From positions 263,169 to 327,168 of the forward strand of contig JAJCXN010000048.1 of assembly GCA_029263415.1 (NCBI GenBank): a stretch of DNA of 64,000 bases, in the 5' to 3' direction. A model generated the notes under the pieces. It had not been told where the DNA came from and did no database searches. It worked only from the letters and a program-made list of their open reading frames with translations. Made by a program: the position numbers and the translations under genes. The DNA is from Acidobacteriota bacterium. Lineage in GTDB: Bacteria > Acidobacteriota > Thermoanaerobaculia > Multivoradales > Multivoraceae. Shown here in pieces: positions 45,465 to 54,473 of this stretch (positions within the stretch are counted from its first letter, which is position 1; each line of letters begins with the position of its first letter).

Positions 45465-47060
45465 ATGCGCTGCAATCTCAGCGTAAGCCCTAACTCGCAC
45501 CCCACCACCCGAGAGGAAGCACCGATCCGCCACTTCAACCCCTTGCTTTGGATCCCGCTGGCGAAGTTCATCTTCCACATGGTCACCTACCGTGGATACG
45601 GACTTTTTCGCGACGAGTACTACTACCTAGCCTGCTCGCATCGGCTGGCTTGGGGATACGTGGATCATCCGCCGCTATCGATCGGCCTGCTGTGGTTGCA
45701 CCGCTCGCTCTTCGGCGAGTCTGCGCTGGCTCTTCGGCTTCTCCCAGCGTTGGCAGGTGGCGCAACTGTCTACGTGGTCGGCTGCATCGCCAGACAGGCT
45801 GGCGGCGGCCGTTGGGCCCAGAGCCTGGCGATGCTGGCCGTAGCCACAACCTATCTCTCCGTGTTCCACAGTTTTTCGATGAACGCCTTTGACGTGCTGT
45901 GTTGGTCGCTCGTCGCGCTCTTAATCCAACGCATTGTCAAAGCCGATTCTCTCCGCGAACGAGCTCAGGACTCAGAACCCCGCGCGCTAAAGCTTTGGAC
46001 AGTGCTAGGCGTCGTCCTCGGCCTGGGACTCCTGAACAAGCTAAGTGTGCTTTGGCTGGGCGCTGGGCTCGCCCTCGGATTGTTGTGCACCCCTCAGCGG
46101 CGTTTGTTGAGCACGCGAGGGCCGTGGGTGGCAGGCATAGTGGCCATCGCGCTCTTCATCCCCCATCTCGTTTGGCAGTTCGCTAACGACTTTCCCACGC
46201 TGGAGTTCATTGAGAACGCAACCTCCGAAAAGATGGTGGCGGTCAGTCCGTGGCAGTTCCTTTCAGGCCAGATCGAATCCACGCTGGTGATGTTGCCGCT
46301 GCTGGTGGCCGCAGCCGTTGCGTTGTCCTTTGGTCACTTGCGTCGTTTCCGCATCCTGGGCTGGGTCTACGTCGGGGTGTTCACGATCCTTCTGTTCAGC
46401 GGCGCGAGCCGGGCCGGGTATCTAGCGCCCGCCTATACATGGTTGCTGGCCCTAGGCGCCGTCTCCTGGGAGAGTTGGGGGCGTCGGTATCCCAGGCTTG
46501 CGCTGGTAGGTGCAGGATCCGTGTTGGCATTGAGCATTGCCGTCGCTCCTTTGAGTATGCCGCTGCTGAGCGTAGACCGTTATGTTGCGTATGCAGAATC
46601 TCTCGGAGAGGCGCCTTCGACCGAGGAACGCAAGAGCCTCGGCGTCTTGCCCCAAAACTTCGCAGATCGTTTCGGTTGGGAAGAGCTGGCTATCGGCGTG
46701 GAGCAAGCAATCGAGAGCTTGCCAAAGAGCGAACGCGCTGGCATCGCTGTGTTTTCTCCCAACTACGGCAATGCCGGGGCGATTGAGTACTTCGCCCGTC
46801 GACGCGGGCAATCGATAGAGAGCTTGAGCGGACACAACAACTACTGGCTTTGGGGACCAGGCAACGGCACACACAATGTTCTCTTGGTTGTGGGATCCAG
46901 TAGAGAGCGGCTAGAACAACGCTTCGCGGATGTGCGTCTGGCCAGCACGGTTCGCTGCGACCTATGCATGCCATACGAAAGCGAAAGGAACATCTGGATT
47001 GCTCGCGGGCCGAGATCAAGTCTCGAGAACTTGTGGTCAGAGCTCAAGCACTATGACTAG
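45465..47060 (+). CDS. GT39-type integral membrane glycosyltransferase
   Basis: 531 residues from ATG 45465 (GGGG five bases upstream); the frame is open earlier but without signals. The dolichyl-phosphate-mannose-mannosyltransferase/ArnT-like family is indicated by LFRDEYYYLACSHRLAWGYV and DHPPLSIGLLWL; the acidic DE after the first helix is the conserved catalytic site. About nine to eleven membrane helices follow, then a C-terminal soluble part (about 400-531) with GNAGAIEYFARRRG and NYWLWGPGNG. Members transfer a sugar from a polyprenyl-phosphate donor to lipid or protein at the outer face of the membrane. The divergent secreted deacetylase suggests a glycan-related pair, but this is inference. 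Confidence 0.85.
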   Translation: MRCNLSVSPNSHPTTREEAPIRHFNPLLWIPLAKFIFHMVTYRGYGLFRDEYYYLACSHRLAWGYVDHPPLSIGLLWLHRSLFGESALALRLLPALAGGATVYVVGCIARQAGGGRWAQSLAMLAVATTYLSVFHSFSMNAFDVLCWSLVALLIQRIVKADSLRERAQDSEPRALKLWTVLGVVLGLGLLNKLSVLWLGAGLALGLLCTPQRRLLSTRGPWVAGIVAIALFIPHLVWQFANDFPTLEFIENATSEKMVAVSPWQFLSGQIESTLVMLPLLVAAAVALSFGHLRRFRILGWVYVGVFTILLFSGASRAGYLAPAYTWLLALGAVSWESWGRRYPRLALVGAGSVLALSIAVAPLSMPLLSVDRYVAYAESLGEAPSTEERKSLGVLPQNFADRFGWEELAIGVEQAIESLPKSERAGIAVFSPNYGNAGAIEYFARRRGQSIESLSGHNNYWLWGPGNGTHNVLLVVGSSRERLEQRFADVRLASTVRCDLCMPYESERNIWIARGPRSSLENLWSELKHYD

Positions 47061-47070
47061 GCCCTAGTAA

Positions 47071-47112
47071 GCGATTGAGTCTGAGCGATTGAGTCTGAGC
47101 GACTGAGTCGAG
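47071..47112. repeat. three 14-bp tandem repeats
   Basis: GCGATTGAGTCTGA at 47071-47084 is repeated exactly at 47085-47098, and a diverged copy GCGACTGAGTCGAG fills 47099-47112. The block begins 10 bp after the GT39 stop. There are no spacers, so it is not CRISPR. A slippage-prone site. Confidence 0.8.
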
Positions 47113-47223
47113 CTCAACTGGAGTTTTTCGCAAGCGCGAGAACCGGCGATCTCGATCGGCGCTCGAGCGACGCCGTGTGATGCGCCACCGACTCGGTCGG
47201 ATGCGCTCGGTCGCCGCCACTGG

Positions 47224-47592
47224 TCAGGCTCCGTCGAGCTTCGCAAGCAGAGTCTTCGGCACCTGGAGGCGGTAACTTTCTTCCATCCAACGCTCGAGCA
47301 GGCCCTCGGGCGGGGTCTCGCCAGGATCGAACTTGAGCATCGCCCAGCCTCCTTTACCAACGCTCCACTTTCCCAAACGTTCAGCAGCGAGCACGGAAGC
47401 TTCCGCCAAGGATGGCCCCAACTTGACCATCACGTTGTACTCATCCTGCTTCTCTCCAAGGTAGAGAAATCCCTTCTTGCGAGCCTTGAAGGCTCGTTTC
47501 ACACAGGAATCTCCTTCAACGACCTCGGGGAAACCGAGCGCTAGTGACCGGAGGTGGCGGATGACGGGATGGTCGAACTTTTCGGCGAGCAT
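47224..47592 (-). CDS. MmcQ/YjbR family protein
   Basis: 122 residues, typical length. The family pattern is present: LRSLALGFPEVVEGDS, FKARKKGFLYLGEKQDEYNV, MVKLGPSLAEASVLAAERLG and KWSVGKGGWAMLKFDPGE, ending with a helical WMEESYRLQVPKTLLAKL. YjbR-like proteins have a CyaY-like fold with suggested DNA-binding or cytoplasmic roles; the function is not settled. The ATG at 47592 has only a distant GGAG (about 17 bases), so the start is slightly uncertain. It is isolated between the GT39 gene and the MaoC-like gene. Confidence 0.82.
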   Translation of the reverse strand: MLAEKFDHPVIRHLRSLALGFPEVVEGDSCVKRAFKARKKGFLYLGEKQDEYNVMVKLGPSLAEASVLAAERLGKWSVGKGGWAMLKFDPGETPPEGLLERWMEESYRLQVPKTLLAKLDGA

Positions 47593-47877
47593 CTAGTGGC
47601 GTTTGCACTCCGATGAGAAAAGGTGTTCAGGAGTTAAGACGTCCTGAGAATAGCCGATCTGGGCCACCCTGAGGCTCGCTTCCGAGAGCTTGACGCCCAC
47701 CCGTGTTCTTCGATGCCGCGGCATGGCGACAGTTCTCTTGCACCTGCGACAACGAGGTCGCTTGTAGCACCCAACCATCAGCCGCCGTGCTTGATGACGA
47801 AGGATCTGCCAGCCGCGGCACCACCAGCCACTCAACAAACCCTGGCCACGGTAGTCTGCAAGGAGAGGAGACAATCG

Positions 47878-48768
47878 ATGCAAGAAGCGAATCCCATCTT
47901 TCATCACGACATCGCGCCAACCAGTGAGAGCGCCGAAAACTGGCACGAGCCCGTCGAAGGGTTTCAGCTCAAGCGAGAGACACTTTCGGTCCCGCAGTCT
48001 TTCCAGGAAGACAAACTGCGCACGACCGGGATCGACCCGGCTCTCTTTTCGAACACGGTCGATCCGTCGCTCTTCGTTGGCATCGGTATCGAGTCGGGCA
48101 TCCGCAGTGGGATCAGCGCTGAGGGTAATCTGAACATGGTCCAGCGACTGGTTCAGCACCGCCCCGTGCAGCTGGGCGAAGTACTCACGGTGCAAGGCCA
48201 GATCGACCACGTACATGAAGTGCCGCGCGGGCACACCGTCGAAACCACGGTGACGTTTCAAGACCAATCGGGCACCATCGTCATCGATGCTTCTCGCAAG
48301 TCCTTGAAACCAAACCCCGACGCGGGCGCCCGTCGCGGAGCGGGCGAGCGACCACCACCTGTGATTCCTGATCCGAGCCTGGCCGCAGTGATCTGTGAAC
48401 ACCAGCTTTCTCCTGAAAGAGTCACACGCTACTTAGCGGACGCCAACAGCATCCACTACGACGAGGAGGCTGCTCAGAAGGCTGGATTCCGCGCTCCCAT
48501 GATCGCGGGAGGTATGGGTGTGCATTTTCTCACTGCGTTGCTTTGGTCCACCCCCACTCCTCACGCATTCGACCTCGACATCTACTTCAGACGGCCAATC
48601 TTCTGGGACGAGCGTTTTGTAACCGCAGTTCTCGGACCGCCAGAGACAAAGTCGAGCTGGTCTGGACTCTGCTTGCTTCGGGATGAAGAAGCGGCTGGCC
48701 TGAAGGTTCTGACGGAAGCGCGCATCAGGTTTCTCAAGTGTCCTGCCAGCGAAGTCCGCCAACACTAG
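47878..48768 (+). CDS. MaoC-like double hot-dog dehydratase
   Basis: 296 residues. The ATG at 47878 is preceded by GGAGAGGAGACAATCG, a strong site that rules out the longer frame from 47713. The N-terminal half has a hot-dog fold region (LNMVQRLVQHRPVQLGEVLT, VPRGHTVETTVTFQDQSG). The C-terminal half has the MaoC signature with the catalytic Asp and His: VTRYLADANSIHYDEEAAQK, then AGFRAPMIAGGMGVHFLTAL. Such proteins hydrate enoyl-CoA or related thioesters in fatty-acid or polyketide metabolism. There is no co-operonic CoA ligase or dehydrogenase, so the pathway is unknown. Confidence 0.85.
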   Translation: MQEANPIFHHDIAPTSESAENWHEPVEGFQLKRETLSVPQSFQEDKLRTTGIDPALFSNTVDPSLFVGIGIESGIRSGISAEGNLNMVQRLVQHRPVQLGEVLTVQGQIDHVHEVPRGHTVETTVTFQDQSGTIVIDASRKSLKPNPDAGARRGAGERPPPVIPDPSLAAVICEHQLSPERVTRYLADANSIHYDEEAAQKAGFRAPMIAGGMGVHFLTALLWSTPTPHAFDLDIYFRRPIFWDERFVTAVLGPPETKSSWSGLCLLRDEEAAGLKVLTEARIRFLKCPASEVRQH

Positions 48769-48993
48769 CTGGTAAACAAGTCACCATCTCCCTGGGAACT
48801 AGCAGCTTGCTGCGAGGTTCATCGCCCACGAGAGAGTCAGAGGGATGAGGCGATCCCGGTAGCTATCGACCTGTCAAAAGCCTGAGAATTGGATCTTCAA
48901 CAGCTATGAGTGCAGAATCGTGATCTCGCCAGGCAACGTGCTTGACCAAGGGTATGTCTTCAACCGTCCTTTCGAAGCTTTCAGGAGTCCAAA

Positions 48994-50775
48994 GTGGCGT
49001 TTCGCCTTGTCTATCGCTTAGAGGATCGGATCCAGCGCAGGCTCCTCTCCCGCGGAGAAAACGTCGTCGGTGCAAAGAGCGGATGCGACATTGTTATCGA
49101 CCACGCCTCGGTCTCTCGCCACCACGCCACTCTCCTGGTGACCAGCAATGCAGCGGACGCGGGAGCGAATGAGGCGGCGGACATGCTCACAGTCGCCGAC
49201 CTCAATTCACGCAATGGCACCCGCCTCGACGATCATCGGTTGCGGGGCAATGTAGAAGTCCGAGCCGGTCAACGCCTGACCTTTGGTTCAATTGAAACCA
49301 CAGTCGAAGAAGTTCTGGAAGACGACGCAGTGCCGGCGATCACTTCGCCACCCAAACGCCATTCGCCGCTCGAGAACGACCCTACAAACACCACTGCGGA
49401 GTCAAAGCCCGCCGATCGCCGCACCACCGCTGCACCACTCACGGCACACACCACGGCTTCCGTCGGTCCGCTTTCGGTATTTGTACTCGGCTACCTGCCA
49501 TCCTTGACTTCAGAGTTGGCAGCTGGCACGACCGCGACCCGGCTAGCTCAACGAGCGGGTGCGGCTCTGCTGGAAGCCCTACCTTGCCGCTCAGTCAGCA
49601 TTGAGCGCGACCACGGTAGGCACACCACACAGCTTTTTGAAGGCCAGAAGGATCGACCAGGTGATGTGACCGCGACCGCCATATCGAATGAGATCAAGGT
49701 AACTGCGTACCTGTCGAACTCTGATAACCAGGCGCTGCTAGAGCCGTTACTAGCGACGGTTGCCGATCTTATCTGCGCTGCCGATCAGCACACGAGAACG
49801 AGCTCCAAGAAGAATCGTTCACGTTCAGCCCGAACGGGCGCACAACCGCCCGATCCTCTGAGCGTGGAATCGAACGTCAAGGACCTCTACGACCGAGCTT
49901 TAAAGGTGGCCCCCAGTGATGTCAACGTACTCATCCTGGGAGAGTCTGGCACTGGCAAGGAGCTGCTTGCCCGGTTCATCCATGCAGCGTCCGATCGCTG
50001 CGCCGGACCGTTCGTTGCGATGAACTGCGCCGCGCTCCCGCAAGACCTTCAAGAATCCGAACTATTCGGAATCGAACGCGGCGTGGCCACCGGGGTTGAC
50101 GCGCGCGCCGGGCTGTTCGAGCAGGCACATGGCGGGACCCTTTTCCTAGACGAGATTGGTGACATGGAACTGGGCGTGCAAGCCAAGATCCTGCGCGTAC
50201 TCCAGCAACAGCAGGTCCTACGTCTGGGCGCCAATAGCTCGCGTCCAGCCGACGTTAGGGTCTTGTCGGCCACTCACAGGGACGTGCGCGCAATGCTCAA
50301 GAACGAGACCTTCCGCACTGATCTCTTTCACCGAATCGCGGACTTCGAAGCCACGTTGCCAGCGCTGAGGCAGCGGCCGGGAGACATCGCTAACCTAGCG
50401 GTCTACTTCCTTGATCAAGCGGTGTGTGATCGCGATTCCAAACCACTCGGCTTCTCCAAGGGAGCTCTCGCAGCACTGCGAAATTTTCATTGGCCCGGGA
50501 ACATTCGACAGCTCGAACGAGAGGTCCTCAAGGCCGCGTTATTCGTCGAAGACGGAGAACTGCTCGACACCACGTGCCTGTCTCCAGATGTCGCAGCAGC
50601 GCTTTCTGCGGAAAGTCCGCTGGCTCTCAAGACACAGATCGAAGAGGCAGAGCGCCTAGCGATCCAAGCGGCCTTGGATCGTCAGGAAGGCCAGGTTCCA
50701 GCTGCTGCCGCTGACTTGGAGGTCCCTTCCTCAACGCTTTATCGGAAGATCAAGACCCTTGGTCTAAACGCCTAG
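48994..50775 (+). CDS. FHA-domain sigma-54-type transcriptional activator with altered GAFTGA loop
   Basis: 593 residues from GTG 48994 (GGAG six bases upstream). An FHA domain at about 20-100 (VVGAKSGCDIVIDHASVSRH, DLNSRNGTRLDD) binds phosphothreonine peptides. A GAF-like region of about 150-260 follows. The AAA+ domain has Walker A GESGTGKE at 316-323, MNCAALPQDLQESELFG, Walker B GGTLFLDEIGDM near 380-391 and FRTDLFHRIADFEATLPALR. The sigma-54-contacting loop, normally GAFTGA, reads GVATGV (363-368). A Fis-type helix-turn-helix (AAADLEVPSSTLYRKIKTLG) ends the protein. It converges on a Ser/Thr kinase gene; FHA binding to a kinase-phosphorylated Thr is an attractive but unproved link. Confidence 0.9.
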   Translation: MAFRLVYRLEDRIQRRLLSRGENVVGAKSGCDIVIDHASVSRHHATLLVTSNAADAGANEAADMLTVADLNSRNGTRLDDHRLRGNVEVRAGQRLTFGSIETTVEEVLEDDAVPAITSPPKRHSPLENDPTNTTAESKPADRRTTAAPLTAHTTASVGPLSVFVLGYLPSLTSELAAGTTATRLAQRAGAALLEALPCRSVSIERDHGRHTTQLFEGQKDRPGDVTATAISNEIKVTAYLSNSDNQALLEPLLATVADLICAADQHTRTSSKKNRSRSARTGAQPPDPLSVESNVKDLYDRALKVAPSDVNVLILGESGTGKELLARFIHAASDRCAGPFVAMNCAALPQDLQESELFGIERGVATGVDARAGLFEQAHGGTLFLDEIGDMELGVQAKILRVLQQQQVLRLGANSSRPADVRVLSATHRDVRAMLKNETFRTDLFHRIADFEATLPALRQRPGDIANLAVYFLDQAVCDRDSKPLGFSKGALAALRNFHWPGNIRQLEREVLKAALFVEDGELLDTTCLSPDVAAALSAESPLALKTQIEEAERLAIQAALDRQEGQVPAAAADLEVPSSTLYRKIKTLGLNA

Positions 50776-50848
50776 CCCGCCGGTCAGCAGTTAGATCAAA
50801 GCAGTAAAGACTGAGCGCCAGGAGGCTCGGTATGAGGAGGCGGAGACC

Positions 50849-53800
50849 TCAGGAACCCCCGCTCGAAACCAACACGCTCTCGGCCCGTCTCTGCCCGATC
50901 TGGGCTGCAGCGATCCCGGGCGACAGCCGCAGCGTCTGCCGATAGGCCTCGAGGGCCTCAGTCGCCTTTGTCCGGGCAGCGCTCTCATCCAGCATGTCTC
51001 CATCAGCCAGGAACAAAGCGTACTCTGCGCGCAGGAACCAAGCTTGGTAGTCCTTCGGATTACGTTCGATCAACACGTCGATCAACTGCTTGCCCTCGTC
51101 CAGGAGGTCCTTTGCATGCGCGCCATCGCTCGTCGACCGAAGAAATCTTCCGCGCTCCAATAGCAGCCGGGCACGATCCCGCATGCACGTTCTACTTTCA
51201 CCCACCCGTTTCAGCATGGTCTCGGTCCTAGCCAATCCTCGGTCGATCGCCGACTTCGGTGTCCGCTTACGCAGGACGTCGATGCGCGCTTGATACCAAT
51301 CGCTCTTCGCCAGCGAACACCCGAACTCGTCCGGGTCCAGCGCGGCGGCTTGTTCCAAGGCTTCGCGGTGGTTCTCGTAGGCCTCCTCAGGGGAGCCCTC
51401 CGCAAGTTCGAACTCCACTGCTGTCAACCAGAGTTCGGAGAGATTGGACAAGGAAACGACGTGTTGAGGCCGCAACTCCAAGGCGCGGTTGATCGCCGTT
51501 TGACCCGCCGCGACTTCCTCCCGGGGATCGAGGCCCGTCCGCTGATAGTGCCCCGCCATCGTCAGATGCGCTACGCCCAGCGCGCCTACCGGTACAACGT
51601 TGCGCGGCTCCAGATCGATCGCCTTGTGCAATGCGGCCTTGGCTGCATCGCTATAGGAACGCGGATCCTGTCCCAACGATTCCGACTGCACCACCGCAAA
51701 CCAATCGAGCAAGTTGCCATAGCTCGAGTAGGTGCGGCCCACCTCCGGCGCAAGTTCAATCGCGCGCTCAAAGTGACGTTTCCCTGCAGCCACCGCTTGC
51801 GACGGATCGATCCCCACCTCGGCTTGCTCACGTGCTAACGCATAGTGCGTCTGACCCAACACAAATGGTGCCCACACACTCTCGGGATCGAGTTCCAACG
51901 CTCTCCTCGCGTGATCAGCTGCCGCTTGCGCTGGGACAACACGATCTGCGCTGTCGTGCCAACTACGAAGGTTGAGTTCCAACAAGTATTGAGTCGCCAT
52001 CAACACTTGCAGCCCGGCCTCGTCGGGAGCCAAAGTCATCGCGTGTTCCAAGTGCTCACGCGCAGCTGCTAGATCGGCTAGGTACTCATCGCCACGCCGC
52101 GCCTTGGTCAGGGCCAAGCGTTGAAGCAGACCAGCGCGTGCTCGATAAGGGCCTGGGTCCAGTGGCGCCAGGTCGATGCCGCGTTGGCAAGCTGAGCTCA
52201 GCTCCTCAGGGTCGTCTAGCGACTCGCGCAACGATTGATAGACCAAAGCTTCTTTGGTCATGCAGAGCTCTTGAAACACCTTCGGGTCGCTGCGACCGAC
52301 TTGCGCAGCTCGCGCAAATGCGGCTTCTGCCTCTTCAAGCAGAGGGCGCACCGCGTCGAGATCACCAGCGAGTTCCTGCAAGACTGACTGCGACCGGGCA
52401 CTGTACCCCTCAAGCAGGAGCGCCTCATAGCGAAACGGTTCTTGCTGACTCGCGAGTTCCACAAGGGGCTTCAGATCCTCGTGACGATCCTCGAGGAACG
52501 CTGCAAGAGCGTTGAGATACGCCATGTCTGTTCGGCTCTTCGGATCGACCTGAGCGAGGCCAGCTTCGAGCCGTTCCAGCGCTGGCGTCAAGAACGTCTT
52601 GTGGAGTTGGTCTTGACGCAACCTGCGCACCGTGGCCGACAGGTAGTAGAGCGTCCTTTGTTCTTCGGCATAGCGACGCGCCATCGACTCGGCAAGTCCT
52701 AGAGCAACATCTGGCCCTCGCGACCCAGCACTCCAGGCGTTTTCAAAGTGTCGAACTGCAATTTCCACTTGCCCCATCCTAAGGTTCGCGAATCCAAGGG
52801 CACTCTCTCCAGGACCCACAGCGATAGTGCCAAGTTCCCTTGCGCTCTTTGCAAGTTTGTTCATCTCCCGCTCAACGACGTCGCGAACCGGCCCCAGGTC
52901 ACCGGTCCCCGATAGGTGTGCCAGCTGCATGCGCGACCCGAGTTGTTCAGCGCGAGCGCCGAAGTCACGCGCCAGCTGGCTCTGGCGCTGAGCCTGTGCC
53001 CGGCCCCGCAAAGCGAACAGGCCCAACACCAGCCCAGCCACGACGAGACCCACCACAGCGAGCACTGCCACTGGGTTCCGACGGACAAACTTGGTCGTCA
53101 GATAGCGCCGGGTCTGAGGCAAGACCGAAACGGGTCGCTCGGCCAGCGCGCGCTCCAGGTCGTCGGCCAACGCGAGCGCGGACGAATAGCGCCGGCCCGG
53201 AACCTTCTCGAGACAGCGAAAGACAATCGCATCCAGTTCCTTCGAAATGTCGGACCTTAGCGCCCGCAGTCGAGGAGGGTCCTTCTGCAACACCATCTTC
53301 AGCAACTCAATCGGATGCTCCGCCTCGAATGGTGGCTTGCCACTCAACAGGTAATGCAGCAATCCACCCAACGCGTAGACATCCACGGCCCGATCGACCG
53401 ATTCGGGGCCACCTCGCACTTGCTCTGGTGCCATATACGCCGGCGTCCCAGAGGAACTGTTCTGCTGGTCTTCACCGGGCTCCAGTTCGACCTGAGCAAT
53501 GCCAAAGTCGACCACGCGTGGAACCAGAAAACCTGGTTCTTCGAGCAGCACATTCTGCGGCTTCAGATCCCGATGCACCAGCCCCTGCAGGTGCCCGGCG
53601 TGCACCGCAAGAGCCACATCCCTCATCAGTCCGACAACCTGGTCAATGGGCAGCGCTGGCACGTCCGCCAAGGACGGGCCACCGATCAACTCTGACGCGA
53701 TGTAAGCCTTACCGTCCTGACGACCCACGTCGAATACTTTGCATAGGTTTGGATGAGAAACCAGAGCCTGTGCGCGAGCCTCCTGCAGAGCTCGGTCGAG

Positions 53801-53944
53801 CATGTCTGCGCTTCTTTCACGCAAGAGCTTGAGCGCAACAGGGCGCCTCAGAACGTTGTCCCAAGCGCGATATACCTGGCCAGTGCCGCCAGCTCCCAAA
53901 AACTCCTCGATCCGGTAGCGCTGGGCGTCTGGTGGGTTGCTCAT
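50849..53944 (-). CDS. transmembrane Ser/Thr protein kinase with C-terminal TPR array
   Basis: 1031 residues from the ATG at 53944; the frame is open upstream but the kinase fold starts here. Glycine loop LGAGGTGQV (16-24), Lys39 (VALK), HRDLKPQN (124-131), DFG (146-148) and MAPEQ (161-165) are all intact, so it should be active. One membrane helix lies at about 281-302 (VAVLAVVGLVVAGLVLGLF). The remaining 700 residues are TPR-like helical repeats, for example ARRALELDPESVWAPFVLGQ, HFERAIELAPEVGRTYSSYG and TAINRALELRPQHVVSLSNL. In this orientation the TPR array is extracytoplasmic and may sense envelope ligands. No good ribosome binding site is seen. It is divergent from PadR/ADOP module 4. 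Confidence 0.9.
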   Translation of the reverse strand: MSNPPDAQRYRIEEFLGAGGTGQVYRAWDNVLRRPVALKLLRERSADMLDRALQEARAQALVSHPNLCKVFDVGRQDGKAYIASELIGGPSLADVPALPIDQVVGLMRDVALAVHAGHLQGLVHRDLKPQNVLLEEPGFLVPRVVDFGIAQVELEPGEDQQNSSSGTPAYMAPEQVRGGPESVDRAVDVYALGGLLHYLLSGKPPFEAEHPIELLKMVLQKDPPRLRALRSDISKELDAIVFRCLEKVPGRRYSSALALADDLERALAERPVSVLPQTRRYLTTKFVRRNPVAVLAVVGLVVAGLVLGLFALRGRAQAQRQSQLARDFGARAEQLGSRMQLAHLSGTGDLGPVRDVVEREMNKLAKSARELGTIAVGPGESALGFANLRMGQVEIAVRHFENAWSAGSRGPDVALGLAESMARRYAEEQRTLYYLSATVRRLRQDQLHKTFLTPALERLEAGLAQVDPKSRTDMAYLNALAAFLEDRHEDLKPLVELASQQEPFRYEALLLEGYSARSQSVLQELAGDLDAVRPLLEEAEAAFARAAQVGRSDPKVFQELCMTKEALVYQSLRESLDDPEELSSACQRGIDLAPLDPGPYRARAGLLQRLALTKARRGDEYLADLAAAREHLEHAMTLAPDEAGLQVLMATQYLLELNLRSWHDSADRVVPAQAAADHARRALELDPESVWAPFVLGQTHYALAREQAEVGIDPSQAVAAGKRHFERAIELAPEVGRTYSSYGNLLDWFAVVQSESLGQDPRSYSDAAKAALHKAIDLEPRNVVPVGALGVAHLTMAGHYQRTGLDPREEVAAGQTAINRALELRPQHVVSLSNLSELWLTAVEFELAEGSPEEAYENHREALEQAAALDPDEFGCSLAKSDWYQARIDVLRKRTPKSAIDRGLARTETMLKRVGESRTCMRDRARLLLERGRFLRSTSDGAHAKDLLDEGKQLIDVLIERNPKDYQAWFLRAEYALFLADGDMLDESAARTKATEALEAYRQTLRLSPGIAAAQIGQRRAESVLVSSGGS

Positions 53945-54063
53945 TCGCTGATTATGTCGAAGCGCTGTGCAACTACCCCACCCACCTCGCTCGCTGCATC
54001 GTCGATCACTGCGGCCCTCTGCCACTGCCACACTCGGGCTGTAAGGACGTAGTTCCACCCATT

Positions 54064-54115
54064 CCCCTTGACCGCTTAGGGAAGCTGCGCTATCGTCCCC
54101 TAAACGATTAAGGGG
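54064..54115 (+). promoter_or_regulatory. PadR/ADOP module 4 promoter with two palindromic operators
   Basis: TTGACC (54068-54073), a 17-bp spacer and TATCGT (54091-54096) form a good sigma-70-type promoter. Two related palindromes flank it: CCCCTTGACCGCTTAGGG (54064-54081) overlaps the -35, and CCCCTAAACGATTAAGGGG (54097-54115) sits just after the -10. Centres are about 33 bp apart. This geometry fits repression by the PadR encoded 11 bp downstream, though the binding is inferred. Confidence 0.6.
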
Positions 54116-54125
54116 AGACAGCCAG

Positions 54126-54473
54126 ATGCCTGCTCGACCGCTAGAACTTATGCAGGGGACCCTCGACATGCTCGTGCTCAAAGCACTGGCGTGGGAACCG
54201 CGGCACGGCTACGCCATCATGCGTTGGATCCGTGACACATCAGGAGAGGATCTGCAGATTGAAGAGGGTGCGCTCTATCCTGCCCTGCACCGGATGCACG
54301 CAAGGGGTTGGATCAAGGCCGATTGGGGGCGTTCGGAGAACAACCGTCGCGCCAAGTTCTACTCGCTAAGCGCGGACGGGAAGAGTCACCTCTTGAATGT
54401 CACCACGGGTTGGCAACGCTATTCGCGAGCAGTCGGGCGAGTGCTAGAAGCTACCCAGAGCACTGCGCCATGA
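54126..54473 (+). CDS. PadR family transcriptional regulator (module 4)
   Basis: 115 residues. The winged helix has ELMQGTLDMLVLKALAWEPR, HGYAIMRWIRD and EGALYPALHRMHARGWIKAD, with the wing SENNRRAKFYSLSADGKSHL. This ENNRRAKFY wing is the form most often seen in PadR genes upstream of ADOP permeases. A GGGGAG site lies eight bases before the ATG and is part of the second palindrome, so a bound repressor would also hide the ribosome binding site's DNA. It overlaps the permease start by 4 nt (ATGA at 54470-54473). Confidence 0.93.
   Translation: MPARPLELMQGTLDMLVLKALAWEPRHGYAIMRWIRDTSGEDLQIEEGALYPALHRMHARGWIKADWGRSENNRRAKFYSLSADGKSHLLNVTTGWQRYSRAVGRVLEATQSTAP

Noticed and set aside
45131-45586. 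Longer start for the PIG-L protein
   Set aside because: The GTG at 45130 has a ribosome binding site and is directly followed by a signal peptide; the extension would prevent export and crosses the divergent promoter region.
47071-47112. Possible CRISPR-like repeats
   Set aside because: The 14-bp units are directly adjacent with no spacers and no cas gene is present; simple tandem repeats.
52840-53832. 330-codon plus-strand ORF antisense to the kinase-TPR gene
   Set aside because: It lies within an intact kinase coding region and has Pro/Arg-rich shadow composition and no start signal.
54308-54469. N-terminal extension of ADOP module 4 from an earlier start
   Set aside because: That segment is the PadR gene in another frame; the ATGA overlap at 54470 is the typical module start.
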